Source: Methylocystis sp.
GTDB taxonomy: Bacteria; Pseudomonadota; Alphaproteobacteria; Rhizobiales; Beijerinckiaceae
Direction: 5' to 3'
Length of the DNA: 64,000 bases
NCBI GenBank assembly: GCA_022843405.1
Contig: JALHNQ010000002.1
Coordinates: 1-64,000, forward strand
A program made the translations under genes and the position numbers. The notes under the pieces were generated by a model that ran no database searches, was not told the DNA's origin, and saw only the letters and a list, made by a program, of their open reading frames with translations. Shown here in pieces: positions 29,155 to 40,400 of the stretch (position 1 is its first letter; each line of letters opens with the position of its first letter).

Positions 29155-30471
29155 TTGCGAAGCGTGGGTATAGGCAGTTGGATAATGCGACACGACCTTC
29201 TGGTTCAGTCAGATTTTGCCTCTAGAGACCTAAGCCCACTCGCGGAGGGCAAACGCTCTATTTTTGTAGTTGTCGGGATGCACCGCAGCGGCACTTCGCT
29301 TTGCGCCAATGCTCTTGGCCTGCTGGGCGTCGACATGGCGGACGAGATCGGAGACAATCGCAGCGATCCTCTCGGACATTTCGAACGCTGGGAATTCATG
29401 GAGCTTCAGGACGAAATATTGAGTTTGTTCGATCGCAGCTATTTTTCTCCCACTCATGACTATCCGTTGCCGCCAGCATGGTGGGCGGATTTTCGTCTTC
29501 GGCCGATCAAGGAGCGATTGAAGGAGCGTCTGCAACAAATAATGTGCAGGTCTGATTTGTTTGGCTTCAAGGACCCGCGCACAACGCGCCTGATGCCAAT
29601 GTGGAGTCAGATTTTTGCTGAGCTCCGACTATTTCCAAAGTTTATCGTATGTCTCAGGAATCCAGCCCATGTAGCAGCTTCGCTGTTCGCGCGCGATAAT
29701 CTTGAAGTTGAAGTAGGCGAGCTGCGCGCGCTTGACTATATGGTTGATGCGCTTCGTCACACACGGGGACGAAGTCGGTGCTTTATCCGATATGACGACT
29801 GGATGAAGGAGCCGATGGTGAATGGCGCCAAATTATTGAATTTTGTGAATTACTCTACGGTCGAACTCAGAGAGTTGGAAGTGGCGATTCAGACTGTCGT
29901 TCGTCCTGAAGCAAATCGATCCGGCCGGACAGAAACGCAGGCTCGACAGCCCTTGATCCGCAATTTCTACAATCTGGTCGATCGCTTTGTCGAAAGCGAC
30001 GGCGCAGATCAGTCTGTCGATTCAAAAATCGAATCTTTCATTCAAAACTATATCGCATTTCGTCAATTGCTCGGACCTTTTGAAGCTCAGTTTCAAAAAG
30101 TCGCAAATGAGCGAGCCGGCATCGAGGCCGAACGAACCGCTGCGCGCCAGCAGTTAAACGAAGTTCGTGAGGCGCTCGTCGCGGAGCGCGCGGCGACGGC
30201 GAGAAACCAGGAAGCGTTGCTGGCTGCGCAAACGAAGGCGCAGCAAGGCGAGATTGCAATGGACGAGAATGTCAAACGCGTTGTCGAATTGACAGCCGCG
30301 CTGACGGCAGTCGTCGGCCAGCGGGATCATCTCCGCAGCGTCCAAGAAGCGACGGCGCAACAATTGGCTGAAGCTCAGGAGACTCTTGCGGCTGAACGCG
30401 CGGCGACGGCGCGGGACAAGGAGGCGCTGCTGGCGACCCAAGCGAAGCCGCAGCACGAAGGAGGGGCATGA
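29155..30471 (+). CDS. Sulfotransferase-family protein with C-terminal coiled coil
   Basis: FVVVGMHRSGTSLCANALGLLGVDMADEI (PAPS-type loop), FGFKDPRTTRLMPMW, FIVCLRNPAHVAASLFARD; Ala/Glu-rich coiled-coil tail. Start could be 29185 (MRHDLLVQ). Confidence 0.78.
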   Translation: MRSVGIGSWIMRHDLLVQSDFASRDLSPLAEGKRSIFVVVGMHRSGTSLCANALGLLGVDMADEIGDNRSDPLGHFERWEFMELQDEILSLFDRSYFSPTHDYPLPPAWWADFRLRPIKERLKERLQQIMCRSDLFGFKDPRTTRLMPMWSQIFAELRLFPKFIVCLRNPAHVAASLFARDNLEVEVGELRALDYMVDALRHTRGRSRCFIRYDDWMKEPMVNGAKLLNFVNYSTVELRELEVAIQTVVRPEANRSGRTETQARQPLIRNFYNLVDRFVESDGADQSVDSKIESFIQNYIAFRQLLGPFEAQFQKVANERAGIEAERTAARQQLNEVREALVAERAATARNQEALLAAQTKAQQGEIAMDENVKRVVELTAALTAVVGQRDHLRSVQEATAQQLAEAQETLAAERAATARDKEALLATQAKPQHEGGA

Positions 30472-30580
30472 GAAATATGTGGCGTCTATGCTGGGCTGAC
30501 ATTCCTGTATTCTGAGCAGGTCCGGCCTGGCCGCCTGGCGCTACAAGACGTCGGCGCGCCGCCGAGCGACAAGGTTTGAC

Positions 30581-30689
30581 ATAAAGAAATCTTTATATCT
30601 TTATTGCCTTTCTCGGCCGCCCCTGCTATAGGCTCGCCGAGCCGCCGGCCTGAGCCGGCGGCGCGAATTCGGTTGAGCCGTTCTTGGCG
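30581..30689 (+). promoter_or_regulatory. ahcY promoter region with palindromic operator and structured leader
   Basis: Palindrome ATAAAGA-AA-TCTTTAT (30581-30596) plus a third half-site TCTTTAT (30598-30604); -35 TTGCCT (30604-30609), 17-nt spacer, -10 TATAGG (30627-30632); hairpin GCCGCCGGC-CTGA-GCCGGCGGC (30641-30662). Confidence 0.65.
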
Positions 30690-30897
30690 CATCATTCTCG
30701 GCAGGCCGCAGGCCTGACCGGGAATCCAGAGCCGCTCCAGCGATGCTGGTTTTGCTCTGGATTCTTGATCGCTTCGCTTGCGTGAAGCCTCGGGGATGAC
30801 AGCGGGAGCGTCCGACCGACATCGGGGGCGTCGCCAGACGAGGCCTGCCCTGGGTTCTCGATCGTTTTGGCTCACGCAAAGCATCGGGAATGACAGC
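30690..30897 (+). repeat. Palindromic intergenic repeat elements in the ahcY leader
   Basis: gggaatccagagc...gctctggattcttgatcgcttcgcttgcgtgaagcctcggggatgacagc, and a related half-unit ctgggttctcgatcgttttggctcacgcaaagcatcgggaatgacagc. Confidence 0.6.
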
Positions 30898-30934
30898 CGC
30901 GACCGGGCCGCGGACGAAAACAGAAGGATTTCGC

Positions 30935-32344
<1,410 letters not shown>

Positions 32345-32369
32345 ACCAGCTCGGCGGTTGACCGATGCG

Positions 32370-32407
32370 CGGCCTCGTTCCTCGTCTGGAACGAGGCCGT
32401 TCTTTTT
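32370..32407 (+). terminator. Rho-independent terminator after ahcY
   Basis: CGGCCTCGTTCC-TCGTCT-GGAACGAGGCCG-TTCTTTTT. Confidence 0.92.
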
Positions 32408-32689
32408 GGCGCCAAAAGATTCCGTTTTGTCTCATTGCGCTTTAGATTGAAGTTGATTCGCATCCGGCGCGACGGGGCGTAAGGGAGCATTCTTCTCCCT
32501 GTCCGAATCTATCGGCATGGTCCTGCGCGCCGCGGGCTTTCGTCCGAGTCCTGCGTGAACCGCTTACGGCGGTGTCGTGATGAGCACCCGCAACTGACCG
32601 TGGAGACCGGTTCTCGTGACGCGCCAAGCCGATCGTCAGCACGCCGATCGCAACCAAGCCAATCGCCAGCAAGCGGGGTCGTCCTCGCA

Positions 32690-35194
32690 ATGACGGGATG
32701 GCGGCATCTGACCAGCCAATCCGGCGCTCCTCGTTTTGCCGGCATTACCCTCGGGTCTTCGCTTCCTTGGCTCGAGGCGACGCCGGCGCGCGCGGCGGGC
32801 TTCCTTGACGATCTGGCGATCGATCCGCATATCGTCAGCTTCGCGCTGAGCGGCGGCCTGGCGATCTTCGCCGCCGCCATCGTCATCAGCTATCTGCGCG
32901 AACGCGCCTATTGGCGGCGGCGCGACGCCGCATTGAGCGTCGAACTCGACGACTCCCGCGCCCAGCTCGATCGGGCGAAAAACTTCCTTGCCTCCGAGCC
33001 GCAAATTTTCATCGCCTGGAAGGCGCCGGACGCCGAGCCGGACATTCATTCGTCGTCGCTGGTCATGACCGGCGCCGCCGCCGCGCCGCGCCGCATTTTG
33101 AACTTCGACGCCTGGCTCGCGCCAAAGGACGCTCGGGAGTTGGAGAGCGCCGTCGAGCGCCTGCGGCGCAGCGGCGAAAGCTTCCGCTTGGCGCTCATGG
33201 GCGTCGCCGGGCGCCACTTTGACGCCGATGGGCGCGCGGTCGGCGGCGGCGTGGTGCTGCGCATTCGTGAAGTCTCCGGCGACCGGCTGGAGCTGATCGG
33301 CCTGCGCGAGCGCCATGCCGCGGCGCAATCCGAACTCAATGGTCTGCGCGCGATGCTGAAAGCGCTGCCCGCGCCATTTTGGATACGCGACGACGCGGGC
33401 GAACTCGTCTTCGTCAACGACGCTTATGCGCAGGCGGTCGAGGCGAAGAGCCCGGAGGACGCGGTCACCCGCAAATTGGAGTTGCTCGACCAGTCGGCGC
33501 GCAGCGCGGCCGAGCAGGCGCGGCTAAAGAACAGCGTTTGGCGCGAGCGCGTCAACGCCGTGGTCGCCGGCGAACGCCATCTGCTCGACGTGACGCAAGC
33601 GGCCGCCTCAGGCGCCGCCGCCGCCATCGCCATCGACCGCCGCGAGGTCGAGACAGTGCGCGCCGACCTCGAGCGGCAGATGCAATCGCATGTGCGGACG
33701 CTCGATCAGCTGCCGACGGCGGTGGCGAGCTTCGATCGCGCGCGCCGGCTGATTTACAGCAATGACGCCTACGCCAAGCTGTGGCAGCTCGACCCGGCCT
33801 TTCTCGAACAAAAGCCGACCGACGGGCAGATTCTCGACCGGCTGCGCGCCGAGCAGCGAGTCCCCGTCGAGTCCGATTACCGGGCTTGGAAGGAACGGCT
33901 GTTCGAAGCCTATCAGTCGCCGGAGCCGATACGTCACACTTGGCATCTGCCGAACGGCAGGATCGTCGATGTCGTCGCGCATCCAAATCCCAAGGGCGGC
34001 GTCACCTATCTCTATGACGACGCCACTAAGGCCTATGATCTCGAAACGCGCTTCAACGCGCTCGCCCGCATGCAGAGCGAAACGCTGGATACGCTCCAGG
34101 AGGGCGTCGTGGTCTTTGGCTCCGACGGGCGCTTAAAATTCAGCAATCCCGCCTTCGCCAGCCTGTGGCGGCTCGATCCCGAAGATCTGTCGAAGCGGCC
34201 GCGCTTCGACGCGCTCGCCGCCAAATGTTGCGCGCTTCACGAGGAGGAGGAGACATGGGCGGCGCTGCAGGGCTTTGTCACCGGCCTTAATGAAATGCGC
34301 GAAGGCTTCACCCGGCGCATCAAGCGCAACGACGGCGTCGTGCTGGACTGCGCGGCGCAGCCTCTGCTCGACGGCGCCGCGCTGCTCACTTTCGTCGATG
34401 TTTCTGCGGACGTGAACGTCGAACGCGCATTGACGGATCGCAACAAGGCGCTGCTCGCCGCCGAAAAGCTGCGCAATGACTTCATTCATCACGTCAGCTA
34501 TGAATTGCGCTCGCCGCTAAACAACATCAATGGATTCGTCCATCTTCTCGGAGAGGCCTCGACAGGGCCGCTCAATCCGCGCCAACGCGAATATCTCGGC
34601 TATGTGAGCAAATCCTCGGCGGCGCTGCTCGCCATCGTCGACGACATTCTCGATCTAGCGACCATTGACGAAGACGCGATGGAGCTTGAGTTTTCCGATG
34701 TCGACGTCGAGGCGACGATGCGCGCCGCGATCGAAGGCGTGCAGGACCGACTCGTCGAAAATTCGATCGACGTGCAGATCGTCCCGATGGACGATGTTGG
34801 AGCGTTTCGCGGCGACGCCAAGCGCGTGCGCCAGATTCTGTTCAATCTTCTATCCAACGCCATCGGTTTCTCGCGTCCGGGCCAGACAGTGACCCTCGCC
34901 GTCATGCGGCGCGAAAACGAGGTCGTCTTCAAGGTCACCGATCGCGGGCGCGGCATGTCGCCCGAAATTCTCGAACGCGTGTTCGATCGGTTTGAGTCGC
35001 ACACCGCCGGCTCACGCCACCGCGGGGTGGGACTCGGTCTTTCCATCGTGCGCGCCTTCATGGAGCTCCACGGCGGTAGGGTCTTGATCGATTCCGCGCC
35101 CGGCGAAGGCACGACCGTGACCTGCATTTTTCCTGCACACGCCGCGGATGAAGACGCGCATCTTGCAGCGGCGCGCGCGGGAGGCGCCGAATGA
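32690..35194 (+). CDS. PAS-domain sensor histidine kinase
   Basis: N-terminal TM, several PAS-like segments, FIHHVSYELRSPLNNINGF H-box, VTDRGRGMSPEILERVFDRFES...GVGLGLSIVRAFMELHGG. Confidence 0.88.
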   Translation: MTGWRHLTSQSGAPRFAGITLGSSLPWLEATPARAAGFLDDLAIDPHIVSFALSGGLAIFAAAIVISYLRERAYWRRRDAALSVELDDSRAQLDRAKNFLASEPQIFIAWKAPDAEPDIHSSSLVMTGAAAAPRRILNFDAWLAPKDARELESAVERLRRSGESFRLALMGVAGRHFDADGRAVGGGVVLRIREVSGDRLELIGLRERHAAAQSELNGLRAMLKALPAPFWIRDDAGELVFVNDAYAQAVEAKSPEDAVTRKLELLDQSARSAAEQARLKNSVWRERVNAVVAGERHLLDVTQAAASGAAAAIAIDRREVETVRADLERQMQSHVRTLDQLPTAVASFDRARRLIYSNDAYAKLWQLDPAFLEQKPTDGQILDRLRAEQRVPVESDYRAWKERLFEAYQSPEPIRHTWHLPNGRIVDVVAHPNPKGGVTYLYDDATKAYDLETRFNALARMQSETLDTLQEGVVVFGSDGRLKFSNPAFASLWRLDPEDLSKRPRFDALAAKCCALHEEEETWAALQGFVTGLNEMREGFTRRIKRNDGVVLDCAAQPLLDGAALLTFVDVSADVNVERALTDRNKALLAAEKLRNDFIHHVSYELRSPLNNINGFVHLLGEASTGPLNPRQREYLGYVSKSSAALLAIVDDILDLATIDEDAMELEFSDVDVEATMRAAIEGVQDRLVENSIDVQIVPMDDVGAFRGDAKRVRQILFNLLSNAIGFSRPGQTVTLAVMRRENEVVFKVTDRGRGMSPEILERVFDRFESHTAGSRHRGVGLGLSIVRAFMELHGGRVLIDSAPGEGTTVTCIFPAHAADEDAHLAAARAGGAE

Positions 35195-36729
35195 GCGAGG
35201 AGTCCGCGCTAAAATCGGTCTGGCGGCTCGACGTCGCCAGCGAAGCCGAAACGATCGAACTTGCGCAGGAATTTTCGACACTCGTTCGCAGCGGCGACGC
35301 CGTCATGCTCTCCGGCGATCTCGGCGCCGGCAAGACGACGTTCGCGCGGGCGATCATTCGCGAACTGGTCGCGGACCCGATGCTCGAGGCGCCAAGCCCG
35401 ACCTTCACCCTGATGCAAATTTACGAGGGCGCCGGAAAGCGCGTCGTCCACGCCGATTTCTATCGGCTGGAAAACGCCGCGGAACTTGCGGATATCGGCT
35501 GGGAAGAGGCGACCGACGATGCGATCGTGCTTGTCGAATGGGCCGAGCGCGCGCGTGAAACGCTCTCGCCCGATCGTCTCGAAGTGCGCTTGAGTTTCGT
35601 CGACGGCGACAATCGCGAAGCGCGGCGTCTGACCATTTCCGGCTATGGCCGCTTTGTCTCGCGTCTTGCGTCCTTTAAGGCGATTCGCGAGCTGCTGCGC
35701 AAATCGGGCTGGGCCGGCGCCGCGCGCAGCTTTTTGCAAGGCGACGCCTCGACGCGCGCCTATGAGCGACTCGAACAGCCGGACGGGCGACGCGCCATCC
35801 TGATGATCTCGCCGGCGCGTCCCGACGGACCGCCGATTCGCTACGGCAAATCCTACAGCGCCATCGCGCGTCTGGCTGAAAATGTCGTTCCTTTCGTCGC
35901 CTTGTCGCAAGCGTTGCGCGGGCTGAGCCTTTCCGCGCCAGAAGTCTACGCCAGCGATCTCGACGCCGGTCTGCTGATCATCGAAGATCTTGGCGGCGAG
36001 GGCGTCGTCGACGACAACGGCCCCATCGTCGAGCGCTATCTCGAAGCAGCCGGCGCGCTTGCCTTTCTTCACGCGCAGCGTCTGCAGGAGACGATCGAGG
36101 TCGAAGGCTACGGCGATTATCGTATTCCGCCCTATGATCTCGACGCGCTGCTGATCGAGGCGGAGTTGCTGGTCGACTGGTATCTGCCGCGCGTGAAGGC
36201 GCCGATCTCGTCGGGCGCGCGCGCCACCTTTATCAATCTCTGGCGCCAGGCGCTCGTCGAGGTGGCGAGCGATCCGCCGACCTGGACTCTTAGGGACTAT
36301 CACTCTCCCAATCTCTTATGGCTTGCGCAGCGCACCGGCTTGGCGCGGATCGGCATCCTCGATTTCCAGGACTGCGTGCTCGGCCATCCCGCCTATGACA
36401 TGGCGTCGCTGGGGCAGGACGCCCGCGTCGACGCGCCCGACGATTTGGAGTTGAAGCTCCTCGCCCATTACGCCAAACTGCGGCGCGAAGCCGATTCCGG
36501 GTTCGATATCGCCGCCTTCGCCAAGGCTTACGCGATCCTGGCGGCGCAGCGCGCAACGAAAATACTGGGAATATTCGCGCGGCTTGATCAGCGCGACGGC
36601 AAGCCGCAATATCTCGCGCACCTTCCGCGCGTTGAATCCTATCTTCGAAAAAGCCTTCGCCATCCGGCGCTGGCCGACGTTAAGGCTTGGTATGAGGCCA
36701 ACATCCCCGGCTTGTTTCGCGACTCCTGA
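35191..36729 (+). CDS. tsaE: TsaE (tRNA t6A ATPase) fused to an aminoglycoside phosphotransferase-like kinase
   Basis: N-terminal LSGDLGAGKTTFARAIIREL...PSPTFTLMQIYEG; C-terminal WTLRDYHSPNLLWL...IGILDFQDCVLGHPAYDMASL. Confidence 0.88.
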   Translation: MSEESALKSVWRLDVASEAETIELAQEFSTLVRSGDAVMLSGDLGAGKTTFARAIIRELVADPMLEAPSPTFTLMQIYEGAGKRVVHADFYRLENAAELADIGWEEATDDAIVLVEWAERARETLSPDRLEVRLSFVDGDNREARRLTISGYGRFVSRLASFKAIRELLRKSGWAGAARSFLQGDASTRAYERLEQPDGRRAILMISPARPDGPPIRYGKSYSAIARLAENVVPFVALSQALRGLSLSAPEVYASDLDAGLLIIEDLGGEGVVDDNGPIVERYLEAAGALAFLHAQRLQETIEVEGYGDYRIPPYDLDALLIEAELLVDWYLPRVKAPISSGARATFINLWRQALVEVASDPPTWTLRDYHSPNLLWLAQRTGLARIGILDFQDCVLGHPAYDMASLGQDARVDAPDDLELKLLAHYAKLRREADSGFDIAAFAKAYAILAAQRATKILGIFARLDQRDGKPQYLAHLPRVESYLRKSLRHPALADVKAWYEANIPGLFRDS

Positions 36730-37456
36730 CCGGCCGGCGCTTGCGCCCGCGCCGAGCGTCGCCATGGTGTTCGCCGCCGGGCTTGGGACGCGCATGCGGC
36801 CGCTGACCGAGAAGACGCCGAAGCCGCTGGTTTCCGTCGCCGGCCGCACGCTCATCGACCGCGCGCTTGACGAATTCGAGAGCGCCGGCGTCGAAACGGC
36901 GATCGTCAATGTCCATCATCTCGCCGATCAGATCGAAAGTCATCTCGCCAAACGCGCGCGCCCGCGCATCGTGATTTCCGACGAGCGCGCGCTGCTGCTG
37001 GATCAAGGCGGCGGAATCAAGAAAGCCCTTCCTCTGATTGGCGACGATCCATTCTTTGTCTGCAACACCGACGCCTTCTGGGTCGGCGCGGCCCGCTCCA
37101 ACATTCTCGCGCTCGCCGCGGCATTCGACGCCGACAGGATGGATGCGGCGCTTCTGCTCGCGCCGACGATTGGCAGCGTCGGCGTCGACTGGGACGGCGA
37201 TTTCGATCTTGACGCCGAGGGACGCATCGTCCGACGCGATGGCCCAAAGCCCTATGTCTACGCCGGCGTCGGACTGATGAGGCCGCAGCTCTTCGCTGGC
37301 GTCGCGGAGGAGGTCTTCAAGCTCGCGCCGTTCTTTTTTGACGCCGCCCGCAAGGGACGGCTCTACGGCGTCGTTTCGAGCGGCCTTTGGCTTCATGTCG
37401 GCACGGTCGCCGCGATCGAAGACGCCGAACGGACGATCGCCGCGCGCCGGGGCTGA
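36692..37456 (+). CDS. Nucleotidyltransferase family protein (MurU-like)
   Basis: MVFAAGLGTRMRPLTEKTPKPLVSVAGRTLIDRALD; start could be 36692 or 36764. Confidence 0.82.
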   Translation: MRPTSPACFATPDRPALAPAPSVAMVFAAGLGTRMRPLTEKTPKPLVSVAGRTLIDRALDEFESAGVETAIVNVHHLADQIESHLAKRARPRIVISDERALLLDQGGGIKKALPLIGDDPFFVCNTDAFWVGAARSNILALAAAFDADRMDAALLLAPTIGSVGVDWDGDFDLDAEGRIVRRDGPKPYVYAGVGLMRPQLFAGVAEEVFKLAPFFFDAARKGRLYGVVSSGLWLHVGTVAAIEDAERTIAARRG

Positions 37457-37461
37457 ACGCA

Positions 37462-40400
37462 ATGCTCGCGCGCCGGCGCAATCTTTTCACCATCGCGCCC
37501 GGCGCACCCTTTCTGGAAACTTTCGTTCGCGCCCTGCTCGACGGCGAAATCGTTCCCGCTCTGTCGCGCGATACGCCGCCGCTCGCAATGGCGCGCGCCA
37601 CGATCTATGTGCCGACGCAGCGCGCCGCGCGCGCGCTCGCGACCGAATTCGCACAAGCGCTGAACCAGCGCGCCACGCTACTGCCGCGCATTCTGCCGCT
37701 CGGCGCTTTGGAGGAGCGCGAGAACGCCGCTCTTTTCGGCGTAGAGTTCGGCATCGACGCCGATGCGCCTATCGCCGCGCCGATCGAAGAGCTGGAAAGA
37801 CGCCTTCTCCTGTCGCAGATGATCTTGCAATGGGCTGAAGCGCTGGGGCGTGCGATCATCTCGATCGATTCAACCGGCGCGCCCAATTTGCATGAGAGCG
37901 AACCGCTGCTTGTCGCAGCGACGCCGTCAGCCGCCTATGCGCTCGCCGCCGACCTCGGCGCGCTGATCGACGAATTGCACATCGAAGACGTCTCAGTGGA
38001 CGCGTTGGAAACGCTGAGTGACGACGCTTACAGCGCGTTCTGGGCGATCACGACGCGATTTCTGCAGATCGCCCTGCGCGAATGGCCGCAGATTCTATTG
38101 GAGCGTGGACGGATCGACGCCAGCCTCTATCAGAAGCGCCTCGTCGAAGCGCAGATCGCGGCGCTCACGCGCACGCCGCCGACCGCGCCGGTGATCGCGC
38201 TCGGCTCGACTGGCGCACAACCGGCGACGACGCGGCTGCTCGCCGCGATCGGTTCGCTCGAAAATGGCGCGGTAGTTCTGCCGGGCCTCGATCAGCTCAT
38301 GAGCGAGGACGCCTGGGCGAGCGTCGGCCGGCCGGACGGGGTCGGAGAACCGGCCTTCACCCATCCGCAGACGATGTTGAAACGCTTGTTAGCGGCAATC
38401 GGCGCTGCGCGCGACGAGCCGCGCGAACTTTCGCGCCTGACTCCAGCGCTTGCGACGCGACGGGCGTTTGTGTCGCAAGCCATGGCGCCGGCCGAGGCCA
38501 CGTCCGCATGGCGCGACTATAAGGCAAGGGAGAGCGACGGCTTGCCGCGGGCGCTCGAAGGCGTCATTTCGCTTGAGGCACCCGACGAGCGGCTCGAAGC
38601 TTTGACGCTTGCGCTGTTCATGCGCGAGGCGCTGGAGACGCCCGGCCGCACGGCGGCGCTCGTCACGCCCGATCGACTCATCGCGCGGCGCGTCGGCGCC
38701 GAGTTGCGGCGCTTCGATATCGAGATCGACGATTCCGGCGGGCTGCCATTGGCGCGGGCGTCGATCGGCGCGCTGGCGCGGCTCGTCGCGGCGATCGGAT
38801 CGGATGGCGCGGACGCTGTCAACATCGCGGCGCTGCTCGGCCACCCGCTGACCGCGCTCGGCCTTTCTCGCGCGCGCGTCGCCGCGCTTGCGCCGCTCAT
38901 CGAAATCGGCGTGTTGCGCGTCTTCGCGCAGCCTGACGGGCGTTGGGCGTCGCGTGTCGCCTCGGCGCGCGAATTGGCGCGCGCCAAGCACGCGCATCCG
39001 GCGGCGCGCCGCGTTACGGACGATGAGTGGTTTGAGATCGAATACGCCTTCGCCCGCATCGACGCCGCTGTCGCGCCAATTGCGGCTTTGGCGACGACGG
39101 CGGCGCTGTCGGATCGCGCGCGCGCCCATCGCGCCGCGCTCGACGCCGTGATCGCTGGCGCTGAAGACGCTGACGAAGAAGGCGCGTCGGCGCTGTTCGA
39201 ACTCCTCGACCGGCTCGCGCATGCCGAGGCGCCGCCCAAGTACGACGCGCAGAGTTATGCGGCGCTGGTCGATCGACTCCTTTCCGAAACGATGCTTCGC
39301 GGTCCAAGGCGCGCGCATCCGCGGTTAAAGATTCTCGGTCCCCTGGAGGCGCGGCTCATCGACGCCGACCTCATCCTGCTCGCCGGATTGGACGAAGGCG
39401 TATGGCCGCCGCGGACCGACACGGGGGCCTTTCTCAATCGTTCGATGCGCGCGCAACTCGGCCTGATGGCGCCGGAGCGACGCATCGGCCAGAGCGCGCA
39501 TGATTTCATCATGGCGTTGGGCGCGAAGCGCGTCGTATTGAGCCGCGCCGTCAAGCGCGACGGCGCGCCGACTATTCCCTCGCGCTTCATTGCACGTCTG
39601 TCGGCGCTCGCTGGCGACGCCTTCGCTGACTGCAAAAAGCGCGGCGACGCCATGCTCGCCATCGCCGCGGCGCTGGATCGGCCAAAGGAGACGACATCGA
39701 TCGAACGGCCGCAGCCGCGCCCGGCTCTCGCCCTGCGGCCGCAACGCCTGAGCGTCACCCGCATCGAACGACTGCGGCGCGATCCTTACGCGATTTTCGC
39801 CGAATATATACTCAAACTCACGCCGCTGTCGCCGATCGGCAGGCAGGCCGGCGCGCGAGAAATCGGCATGGCGATCCATGACGCGCTCGCCGAATTCGTT
39901 AGGCGAAATCCTCGCGGCGCGCTTGCGAATGACGCGCGCGACGCGCTGCTCAGTCTCGCGCGCGAGAAGCTTAAGGGCTTCATAACCGATCCGTCTTTCA
40001 TGAGCTTTCAATGGCCGCGCATCGAAGCTGGACTCGATCATGCGTTGAGCTTCGAACAGGCGCAGCGCGCGCGCGGCTGTGAAGTCCATGTCGAAATTTC
40101 CGGCGAAATGGCGTTGACGCTCGCCGACACAAGCCTGTTTCGCGTGACCGCGATTGCCGATCGCATAGAGGTCGATCGAGAGGGCCAGGCCTATGTCTTC
40201 GATTACAAGACGGGCGCGCCGCCGACCAACAAGCAGGTGAAGGCCGGCTGGTCGCCGCAGCTGACGTTGGAGGCGGCGATGATCGAGGCTGGCGCATTCG
40301 TAGAGGTCGGCGCGCGGCATGTCTCCGGCGCCGCCTATATCGGGCTGGGCAAGGGCGGCGCGACGCAATGGCTCAAATGGACGGATGCGGGTTTCGCTGA

